Origin: Scleroderma bovista
Taxonomy: Eukaryota > Basidiomycota > Agaricomycetes > Boletales > Sclerodermataceae
Length of the DNA stretch: 64,000 nt
Direction of reading: 5' to 3'
Assembly: GCA_037178675.1 (NCBI GenBank)
Contig: JAYMGJ010000111.1
Span: 1-64,000 of the forward strand
The notes beneath the pieces are model-generated. The model did not search any database and was not told the DNA's origin. It was given only the letters and a program-made list of their open reading frames with translations. Numbering within the stretch: the first letter of the stretch is position 1; each line of letters begins with the position of its first letter. Positions 11,913 to 22,500 of this stretch are shown here, one piece after another. The translations under genes and the position numbers were made by a program.

Positions 11913-13366
11913 ATGCCCGAGGCTACCTGCATACGTAGCAGCAGTCCTGTCTCATCAAATGAACCTGGCAATGATCATGATAACGATCAAGCACAGGATG
12001 TCTTCCCCGATCCCAAAGACGGCCTTGTAAGCTTGCCCCAGTCACCCTTGGCGCAGGCGGCCCTTTCTGTGCTTGACCGCACGCTCCGTGACGCCGGGTT
12101 CGACATAAGCTGCCTCGACACTCTTGATGAGCAACTCCTGCGCTCGCCTAATGATTGTTTCTTGGACATTTGTTGGACTGCTGCCGTACAGGAAGAAGAA
12201 CGAGTCCAGCGCAAACAAGACGCATTCCTGGAACTGGATGTCGATGTTGTCGATATGGGCGTCGGCGTGGATATAATGCACGGAGAACAAACGCATGCGG
12301 TGGAGAAGTATCCGAAAGAAGAGCCTCGGGGCGTTTCTGTCCCGTCAACGCCCCAGCAGTCATTTGCGGTACGCCGAAAACCACCGCCAAAAATGACACC
12401 GTTGTCATCTTCTGTGTCCTCGGCGGAAAGTGAGACCTTCGCGGGCCAGAACCTGGACCCGAGGAAGAGGTTGGTAGAAGACGCCGCACCTTCCCCGCAA
12501 TATCATGAGAAAAAGGTGTTGGTGAGTTCGCGTTCTTTCAGGTTCAGACCTCTTCGTAATCTCCCATCCCTTACTACCTCCCCCACTCCTCTTTGCTTGC
12601 CTCGTTTTCCGCGGCTTCGAATTGACGGAAATTCTTCTTCGGTTGGTTCTCACAGACTCTTCCAATTACACCTTGTACATACGAAGCCCATCACATCAAC
12701 CTCCCGTTGACATCAGATGCACTCTTGACGACGAATACTAAGACGAAAGACTGCCCTGACGTGCTTGCGGCCTCGGGAGTGAGGATGCTCTATTCCAACC
12801 CAAATGACTCGGTACATTACTTCCCGGTTCCGCGTGGTCGAGAGAAGAAAGAAAGGAGGGACCGCACTTCTTTCTCTTCGCGAGAGTCCAACCGCAAAAA
12901 GTCTCAGTCTCAATCACGAACCCAAGCACAAGCACAGTTGCAGTCATCAGCTTTCACGCTTCATTCGCCATCTTCCTCTCCTTCCCAGCCTCGTTCCCAA
13001 CAGCAGGCACAGAAACAGGCAGGGTCGAAACCCAAGAACCCGAATGGAGTGAAGAAGCAGAAACAGCGTCTTCAGATATCCAGTCCCACACCCATTCCGT
13101 CTCCATTTCCAAATATCGTTGTAGACGCGAATACGAACACGAATACGCCGCATGGAAATACGATCCCCATTGCTATCCCCACTTTCCCTGCGTCTGGTTA
13201 CAATGCATACCTCTCTGCGACGTCTTCCCCTCCATGTCCTCCTCTCCCCGCTGGATATAGTCCGAGCCCGCCCAGCACTCCCAAGTCTCCGAATGGGAAA
13301 CTCCGGGTAATCTCAAACGCATATTCCACGTTAACCGGGAGAAGGCGGGTGAAGTCGACCGTCTAG
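11913..13366 (+). CDS. Unrecognised, largely disordered protein
   Basis: Model join(11913..12521,12656..13366), 439 residues. The 134-nt intron has donor GTGAGT and acceptor CACAG; the alternative acceptor at 12716 runs into a stop at once, so the join is well constrained. The N-terminal third is acidic and could fold (a leucine-bearing stretch around LSVLDRTLRDAGFDI). The rest is rich in Ser, Pro, Gln and basic residues, with a long RKKSQSQSRTQAQAQ-type region and a C-terminus ending in TGRRRVKSTV. I do not recognise a family. The layout would suit a regulatory or nuclear protein, but that is only impression. Confidence 0.7.
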
Positions 13367-14081
13367 GTGCCGCTTGTCGCCCCGTCGCGTTTGGTTGTCC
13401 GTCCGACTCCAGTCTCGATCATTCAGTCGCCAATGCCAGCCGCTCGCTTCTCCCGCTCGCTTTTTTTCGGTCCCTACATCTAGTACTCTCGCCTCCCGCT
13501 CAAAATTATTTATTTGGGAGGTATGTATACGTGTATATGGACCGCCTCATTAACCTTATGTTGTAACTTTAACTTACATATCCTCCCCCCTAGTCCATCC
13601 TCCATACTGATAGATACTCGCATATACCAAACGTACGTAGTCAGCCACTCTTTCCGGTAGTGATACCTCACCGATTGCTACGCACGTTCAGCACGGAAAA
13701 TATTTAACTTTACCGTCGTTACAACTACTTAGCACCACCACCTTACGTTATATATCCAAAATGTGTAAACAAGCCAATCGGATCAGAAAGGTGGAGTGAG
13801 TTCGCCGTGTCTACTGGTTTGGTCTAGGCTGTTTTCCCCAGTTTCCCTGAGCATACGTGTAAAGACTCTGTAAATATATGCCCACAACTCGGTTCGATGC
13901 ACCGGAAAAAAGGCACGTTCGATCATGCTAATATAGACCTGTCTCAAACTAGCGGGCGCTCAAGCCTCAGAAGCACTGGTCAAGCTTGACGGGCGACTTT
14001 TGGCCCTGTTTACTAACCCAACTTGCCAAGCTTGGAAACGTCGGCAACAGATTGACTACCTTGACAGGGACTATGGGACAT
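13367..14081. other. Intergenic between convergent genes
   Basis: About 0.7 kb, relatively AT-rich (13500-13760), between the 3' ends of the unrecognised gene and the sugar transporter. It should hold both 3' UTRs. No RNA gene or repeat was seen. Confidence 0.45.
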
Positions 14082-17003
14082 CTAATCGGATTGGTCAATG
14101 AGGCCCCTGACGAGGTTATGTATGCCAAACTCTTGCTCAAGCTGTAAAGTAATCAGTACCTTTATGTATATAGAATTGTCCAACTGATTGCGTGATAACA
14201 GAGGATACAGGGGGAGACTTACCTCTTCCTTGACCGTCCCATCATCCTTGCCCGCTGTCGTTCCAAATACGGTATCCATCTCCTCCAGAGAGACCCCTGC
14301 TGTCTCAGGAACGAAGTACGTGCTCCAAATATACGCTGCGAAGCAGGCGGTTGCGAAAAGTAAAAAGGTTGCGCTGTAATTTCGTTCCGAGAGTAGGGCA
14401 AGTCAGTCATTTGTCGCATCAATCATGGCAAGCGACAAAAAAAAGCGGGAGCCAGAAGAGAAGAGAAGCAGACCAGAAGATGATTGAATGACGTACGCGG
14501 CCGATGACCCCATCATTGGCGGAGTGATAAGTCCGATCGCGACTGCCGTATCCGTGAGAAACAAGATTCGGAGAGGATTATTACGTATAGAGAAAGTCGA
14601 TAAGCCCATCGAGAGTCAACACAAAGCAAGTCGAGTCAGTACCTCAATCAAATAACGAACACAAACCGTCCAAACTACTCACAGTTGTTCATCCAGTTGG
14701 AAGCAGTTGCCAGTGACACGCCCTTGCTTCGCATGGACAGCGGGAAAACCTCACTTGGAAGAATCCAGCCAATGGGCCCGAAGCTCACTCCATATGCAGC
14801 CGTGAACGTGTATATGCACCTATGTATGGCCACGGAATACGGGGTCAGGTTTGAGAACACGGGAAAGGGGTAGTGGGAAGCAGTGGTGGTAGGTAGAACG
14901 CACATGACAGCGAACCACGCTGCGGCAGGGTGGAACGCCCAGCTATCTTCATACAAGCGTATCTAACAGCACCGCATACACGTATGATGCATCATGCCAC
15001 GATTAGTCAACGGCAATGTCGACGACGGCCATGAAAAAGGCGTACAAGGACCACTTACAAGAATCGCAATAATGAAATGAGACAGTGCCATTAAGGCACT
15101 TCCGCCTGTTTAGAGAAGATGGGTCAAAAGTCATTGAACTGTATACGAGGTACAGGAGCAGGTCGGCGGCCACGAACCTCTCAGCAAGGGTTTACGACCT
15201 GTAACCATGCCCCATCACCAATAAGAAAAGGTTAGAGTGCGGCGGGCATGACGAGATGGATGATAATCAATCAAATCAGCCCTCCAAACCTAATTATCAC
15301 AAAGTAGGGACAAGAGCACGTACCCAATCTATCCAAGTACAAGATAGCGGGTATTACAGCGAGGAACTGTACGATTCCAATCCCACCTGAAACGAGCAAC
15401 GTTACCAGGTCACCTCTCAGACCAATACTCGTCACGAGCATGGGTCCATAGTATAGCAGCGCATTGATTCCACTCCATTCTGTCAGGTGAATGAGCAGCT
15501 CGTCCCAAAAGGTATTTTGCAAGTATGACGGGAGGCGGCTCACGTACGTTGGAAAAACATCGTCATAATGCCTATAAGCGTCCGGTTGATGTATTTGTGA
15601 TGGAAGAGCTTCTTCCAAGAACCCAACCACTCGTCTTCTTTCCCATCAAAATTCCGCGTTTCGAGGGCGACGCTGACCTGCATTTCTAAGAGCTCCAACT
15701 AAATACGGTAGCGTGACCAATAAGTGTTCGCGAGAATACTCCGAGGATGCGAAGGGTACGGGCGTACTTGGATTAATGGATCGTGCGCTGCCTCTTCAGG
15801 AGTGCGTAGTCGAAGCCTGGCAAGTGATGCCATTGCATCGTCCACTCTTCCTCTGAGAACGAGGAACCGGGGTGATGGCGGCAGAAGAAAGCACCCCAGA
15901 CAGAGGGATACACCAGGAAGGAATTGGAGGGCAAGGGGAATGCGCCAGGATGCGGAACCAGGAACTGCAAAAAAGTATGCATAAGCTGTTGATAATAATG
16001 ATAGTGAAGACTGACTGTTCCGTGTCAGAAAGCCTGTCCAGAATCCGAATACAACACCGAACACGATCGCAAGTTGTTCGAGAGCCATGAGGGAACCACG
16101 TAGTTCCGGTGGACTTATCTCGGCCATGTAGAGCGGCGCCAGCATGCTAGGTATTTCCAGTCCAGGGGCCATTAGGGTCGATGTTTCGGCGAACAGAGGT
16201 TCAACGCATACCTCAACGCACCAACGCCGAGTCCGCCGACCGCACGGCCGAGTGTGAGGACGTTGAGGGACAGTGCACCGGCTTGGAGGCCAGAACCGAT
16301 ACAAAATATCGCTGATGATTCACACAAGAAGTGCGGTTGATAAACGTTTCGACTTCCGGAAAGAATGGGAAAGTAGTAGAATTGGACGCACCAGAAGCAA
16401 GGAATATTGAATGTCGTCTTGAATACCTATCTGCAAACACACCAGCTAAGAGCGCGCCGAACAGTGCGCCCAGTTCGAGTACCGCAGCTAAGCATTAGGA
16501 CCACACATGTCACACCACAATTCAATGCATTCATTTGTCTCCGGGATGAACAACGAACGTCTCCGGCACGAGCACAAGGTACTCACTCATGATCCCTTTC
16601 TCCCATGGTCCGATGGGCCATCTCGCAGTGAAGTCTTTCATGACCAGTACGTTCGCGATCACACCTTGGTCGTAACCGAACGAGACGCCCCCTATTGATG
16701 CGAATATCGCACATCCGGCTGCAAAACGATTTCGGAAGAGGCCAATGAGGCCGGTCGGGCCGTAGGCGTAAGAATAAGAGTACGTGCGGGATGGTCCTTC
16801 GGAGGGGTGCAAGGGAGAGTGGACGGTGAGAATGCCATCATGTGGTGTTTTGATGGTGTGCCCGTTTCCATGTCGCTGCTGGTGTACGTGTAGGTAGCTA
16901 GGGTCGTCGTTTGGGTCAGCGGGGAGACGCGCGTAAACCGCAGCTCCTGCCTGTAAGGGTCCTGGTTAGTGTCTTTCTTTTATTCTGCAACTGGCCTAAC
17001 CAT
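14082..17003 (-). CDS. MFS sugar transporter, 15 exons
   Basis: Model complement(join(14082..14141,14223..14373,14497..14542,14683..14819,14904..14962,15059..15105,15178..15198,15324..15479,15548..15698,15768..15964,16016..16146,16212..16311,16392..16487,16587..16950,17001..17003)), 572 residues. Sugar-porter signatures in order: GVSFGYDQGVIANV in helix 1, GALLAGVFADRYSRR, GRAVGGLGVGAL, MAEISPPELRGSL, PGSASWRIPLALQ, PPSPRFL, QQWSGINALLYYGP, LDRLGRKPLL, GPIGWILPSEVFPL and the end-of-helix motif VPETAGVSLEEMD. These define a plasma-membrane, proton-coupled hexose or related sugar permease with 12 helices; the substrate cannot be told from sequence. Exon 1 is only the ATG, preceded in frame by a stop, followed by a 50-nt intron. 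One internal exon is just 21 nt. All phases close. Confidence 0.92.
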
Positions 17004-17287
17004 GGGTTAAAGCCCTGCGTGCTACGTCGTTCAAGGTGATCCGAGGTCAGTCTACAAGGCTGCGGAGGTAGGCTTACGGAACCGAACCACAGTTGAAAAG
17101 CGCAGGAAAGCGCCTGGCGGCAAGTTGGCAGCTGCCTACAGGCTACACAACGGACCACCATCACACCGTGCATGCCTCATGGTGGTGAATGAAGCTATGC
17201 AGTTGCGGTTCGTTCTCTCCCTTTTCTCTCTCCCGCTATTCCCAGCGATTGTAAACCAACTCATCCTCTCAAAGTATAACACCAAAG
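17004..17287. promoter_or_regulatory. Divergent upstream region of the transporter and a STAND pseudogene
   Basis: This region of 284 bp lies between the transporter start and the decayed STAND gene. The right part, from about 17220, is clearly similar (inverted) to 26210-26290 in front of the second STAND fragment. The two relatives were therefore copied with their promoter. Confidence 0.5.
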
Positions 17288-19460
17288 ATGCCAAAGAAGA
17301 ACCGCAAGACTGCAGACAGCCATTCTAGCCAGCACAGGGTATGCAAATCATTTTGGTGGCGAAGAGGGCCTCTGATGTCGTTCCAGCATTCTCTTACCCG
17401 ACTCTCTCTGCCTCTGGGGGGAGACCTCGTGTCTCGACTCGGTCCCAATGCAGACGACAGCAGGATGCTGAGGGACTACCACATCCTCATGAACCATTTG
17501 TCGCTAACCCTACCGCCTCAGCGGGGAACGAAGGATCATTTGCTATGTTCGAAGAGGTATGACGTTACCTACCCATTCTCGAGCTGTATTTGAAGGGTCT
17601 ACATACGGCGAACCACACCCAGTTCATAGTGATTGCCCTTGGTGCCGTCGTACTTGAACCTTCCACTTCCACTGGTCCTGGAGAAACCACGGGGAAGGAA
17701 CGTGCTGCTGCTACCCACGAGGCTCGTGCGCATTCAGCTACTCCATTGCTGACGCTTATCGGTTCTACCAGGTGCCAGTCGATGTCCAACCTGTTCCGAC
17801 CGTACCCGGCAACATACAGGGCGCACGTATGGACTCCATTTCTGGCACAGCGAAAATTACTGTTAATACGCTCAGTCTCGTAGACATTACAATAACCCAG
17901 TTAGATGTCATCCACACTGGATATCGCCAAACCCTTGGCACTTTCAATACGGTCGTCAATGGCATTACTAGAGTTTGTCATCCCAATGGTAGACGGTAAA
18001 GTTTGACTGACGATCACGCATAGATCCTTCCATATGTTCAGATCGCTTTGAGTGCATTGGACAGGTCCTCCAAGGTATGCATTGATCACGCCCAATGACC
18101 TTGATTAATGGGAATTTGTATAGCTGATGCTGTCGCAAGCGAGTCTCGACCCGTCTATGGGGGGCCTCGTCACTACAATCGAACGAACTTACGAGCTGGT
18201 CATGGACAACAGGGCTTCATCGAAGATCAATGCCACGAAAGACGTCTTAGTGGAGATTGCCCAAGTCGTACAGGAATGTGCGCAGTTCATCATAAAGTAC
18301 TCGGAAACCAAATCCTTCTGTGCGCCACCTATTCCTGTAGTCTTCATGAAACTCATCTTTTTCATAGGGTCGTGGCTCGGGAAGAGTGTTTGCTCGGAGA
18401 CAACGGCCAAGGTCGCCAGCTATAACTGGAAGTTAGAGAAGCTGATGCAAGAGCTTCGAGATCGACCAATTCCAGACATCCAATATGGCATCAAACAGAT
18501 CTACGAAGATCGTAGCTCGAACTGCTTGGCTTGTGCGGACAGAGCCGGACTGAACGAGGCAAAGAAGTGCCTAGATGGCACGAGAATCGAGATCTTGAAT
18601 GAAATTGTTGATTGGATCAACTTGAACACAGACGCTGCTACACCGCGCACCCTCTGGCTCTTCAATTGCTCTGCAAGCCCAGAATCTCGGCATGCTTGGA
18701 TCGTGCTTCTGTTTCAGTCGCGTCAGACAGCACGAACGGTTCCATATGAAGCTCCTCCCGCCATCGCGCGTGATTTGGCTGATCGTGACCTCCGTTTGCA
18801 ACCGCTTCTGATCAACAACCATTCATTGAGGGACACGGAAGACGTCGCAGCACAGCAGAAAAAACTCATTCTCGAACCCCTTTCCTAATTGACAGGTTCT
18901 CCTACTGGAAATGTCGTGGTGTGGAGTGCATGACCACTGTTTTTATGGACCTTGCTGCATTCGGTGCGGAACTCCCAGCAAATATGCGGATTCTCCTGAC
19001 TTCTCGGGCACTTGTGGACATTGGGGAGGCATTAAACACCAGTGTGCTTATTCATGCCAGGTCGCTCATACCATGGATACGGAGTTGACTATGCGCGACA
19101 TTCATCTCTGTCTGAAGAGGTCCCTGATTGAGAGACTTTCAGGAATTGCTCAAGTTGATATAGGAAAACAGGATGACTGGCCTAGGAATCAACAGGTTCT
19201 TCAAGGGCATACAAACTCAGTCAACTCAGTTGCATTCTCACCCAATGGAAGATACATTGTATCAGGTTCTTGGGATAAAACAATCTGACTTTGGGATGCA
19301 CAGACAGGTCATGAGGTAGGCAACCTCCAAGGGCACACAGACTTGGTCAACTCAGATGGAAGGCACATTGTGTCAGGTTCAGGTGATAACACAATCCAAC
19401 TTTGGGATGCACAGATAGGTGGGCAACCCACTCTAAGGGCACACCTCAGTTTCCTTAGTT
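17288..19460 (+). pseudogene. Decayed NACHT-WD40 (STAND/NLR-like) gene
   Basis: It starts MPKKNRKTADS and contains recognisable exons of the same N-terminal region as the intact gene at 19528-24907 (for example the segment ending FNTVVNGIT, and a stretch ending KYSETKSF). A NACHT remnant follows: LDGTRIEILNEIVDWIN, then a segment where the P-loop GQAGRGKS of the intact copy is replaced by unrelated residues, then ARDLADRDLR. Stops interrupt it after LEPLS near 18886 and in the first WD40 repeat (LQGHTNSVNSVAFSPN... then a stop near 19288). The last repeat is fragmentary. It lies tail to tail with the intact gene. The WD repeats differ in style from the intact gene (NGRYIVSGSWDKTI), so it is an older paralogue and not a recent copy. 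Confidence 0.82.
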
Positions 19461-19527
19461 GCATTTAACAAACACAATTGTTCTGTGTACAAAAGGAAAA
19501 AAAAAGGACTAATACTGTGCAACATTG

Positions 19528-22500
19528 TTAAGACTCAAAACATTCTTGCCACTTGGACCCATGTGCCATTTTACTGAGGTCCAATTGCACACATCCTTGT
19601 GGGATAACCAGCCTAGTGCACATACTATAGAATGGCTTTTTCATAGTACTTGGAACCCATAGAAGCAACTGACCATGTTGACCTCTAATCCATCCATCTG
19701 GATGAAGTTTAACACACTGGTGGAAGTCCTGTTCATCATGGGAACAGAGCTGTTTTTCTCTATCATGCAAAGCATGGGATGAAACAGAGGAGAACCTGAT
19801 AGAAGGACACAGAATGTGGAGTTCAACACCATAAATTGGCATCATGACAGCAGAAGAACCATAGTGTTCTACTGCAAATGTGATTCAATACAATAACACT
19901 ACTGAAATGACCAATAGACTTACCATTGGTTAAAGGGTACATGGACTCTTCATTGGATTGAAAAGCATTCCTGTCAACCTCATTGCTGGTTCTTACATCT
20001 CTCCCAGCATTCCACACTCTTACAATCACATCATCTGAGTTTGACACAATTCTTGTGCCATCAGGGGAGAATGCAACTGATCTGACATAGTTGGTATGGC
20101 TTTGAAGTAGACTGCCAATCTGCATACCCCTCTCAGCATCCCAGACTCTCACAGTCATGTCTATTGAGCCTGACACAATCCTTATGCCATCAGGGGAGAA
20201 TGCAACTGATGAAACATAATCAGTGTGGCCTCCAAGTGGACTGCCAATCTGCACACCCCTCTCAGCATCCCAGACTCTCACAGTCTTATCATTTGAGCCT
20301 GACACAATTCTTGTGCCATCAGGAGAGAATGCAACTGATCTGACATAGTCAGTATGGCCTTGAAGTGGATTGCCAATTTGCACACCCCTCTCAACATCCC
20401 AGACTCTCAAAGTCTTGTCTATTGATCCTGACACAATTCTTGTGCCATCAGGGGAGAATGCAACTGATCTGACAGTCAGAGTGTGGCCTTGAAGTGAATT
20501 GCCAATCTGCATGCCCCTCCTAGCATCCCAAACTCTCACAGTCTTATCTTCTGAGCCTGACATAACTCTTGTGCCATCAAGAGAGAATGCAACTGATGTG
20601 ACACAGTCAGTGTGACCTTGAAGTGGACTGCCAATCTGCATACCCCTCTCAGCATCCCAGACTCTCACAGTTTTATCATCTGAGCCTGACACAATTCTTG
20701 TGCCATCAGGGGAGAATGCAACTGATGTGACATAGTGAGTGTGGTCTTGAAGTGGTGTGCCAATCTGCACACCTCTCTCATCCCAAACTCTCACAGTCCT
20801 GTCATTTGAGCCTGACACAATTCTTGTGCCATCAGGGGAGAATGCAACTGATGTGACATTGTCAGTGTGGCCTTGAAGTGGATTACCAATCTGCACACCC
20901 CTCTCAGCATCCCAGACTCTCACAGTGTGGTCCCATGAGCCTGACACAATCCTTGTGCCATCAAGGGAGAACCCAACTGATGTGACATAGTCAGTGTGGC
21001 CATGAAGTTTACTGCCAGTTTGCACACCTCTCTCAGCATCCCAAACTCTCACAGTCTCATCATCTGAGCCTGACACAATCCTTGTGCCATCAAGAGAGAA
21101 TGCAACTGATGTGACATAGCCAGTGTGGCCTTGAAGTGAACTGCCAATCTGCAGTAGCACACCCCTCTCAGCATCCCAGACTTTCACAGTCTTGTCATGT
21201 GAGCCTGACACAATCCTTGTGCCATCAAGAGAGAATGCAACTGATGTGACATAGCCAGTGTGGCCTTGAAGTGAACTGCCAATCTGCAGTAGCACACCTC
21301 TCTCAGCATCCCAGACTCTCACAGTGTGGTCCCATGAACCTGATACAATCCTTGTGCCATCAGGGGAGAATGCAACTGATGTGACATAGTCAGTGTGGCC
21401 TTGAAGTGGACTGCCAATCTCCACACTCCTCTCAGCATCCCAGACTCTCACAGTCCTGTCATTTGAGCCTGATGCAATCCTTGTGTCATCAGGGGAAAAT
21501 GCAACTGATGTAACATAGTCAGTGTGGCCTTGAAGTGGACTGCCAATCTGCACACCCCTCTCAGCATCCCAGACTCTCACAGTCTTATCCTCTGATCCTG
21601 ACACAATCCTTGTGCCAGCAAGGGAGAATGCAACTGATGTGACATAGTCAGTATGGCCTTGAAGTGAACTGCCAATCTGCACACCCCTCTCAGTATCCCA
21701 GACTCTCACAGTCTGATCCTCTGAGCCTGACACAATCCTTGTACCATCAGGGGAGAATGCAACTGATGTGATATAGTGAGTGTGTCCTTGCAGTGGAGTG
21801 CCAATCTGAACACCCCTCTCAGCATCCCAGACTCTCACAGTCTTGTCTATTGAGCCTGACACAATTCTTGTGCCATCAGGGGAGAATGCAACTGATGTAA
21901 CATAGTCAGTGTGGCCTTGAAGCAGAATCTGAGTAGAAGGCCACTCTTTGTGATGCCCTGCAGCCACTTTGGCAATGCAGGGAAATCTTGACCTTAGAGT
22001 CTTAACTAGCACTGAGTCTTCAGGAGTAAATGGCAGTGCAGAGAGATATAGGTGTGGAGTGCTTGCAGAGGGTCCATTAGAAAGGTTGTGAATGAACTTC
22101 ACACCATCCTTTGCCAGTGCTGCAATATCCTCATATGCTTTCTTACCCTGGAACCATTAGGTCACAACTTAGAGCCTCATTATCTAACTGACTTACTCAC
22201 CTGCAACCACCTCCCAGCACTCAGAAGAGCTGCTGCTGCATTGCCAAGTACACCAAGCAAACTCAATGCTTCAAACCAGAACAAGATCCTTTCATTCCCC
22301 ACAATATCCCTGACATGCTCTGCAAGCACAGGATCAAACTTGGTGGCCTGCAGATGCTTGGCCCAGAATTTACATGAGTATGAGAGGTGGGGTGGAATTT
22401 TGGCTTTAACTCTCTCAGCAAGATCAGGTACCTCCGAATTGAGTAAGTATGAGCTCTGTAGGTCACAGATATTGAAGCATAGACCCCTACAAAGGACACA

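Noticed and set aside
20002..21922. CRISPR-like or satellite array
   Set aside because: The regular 129-bp period is explained entirely by WD40 coding units with an open frame.
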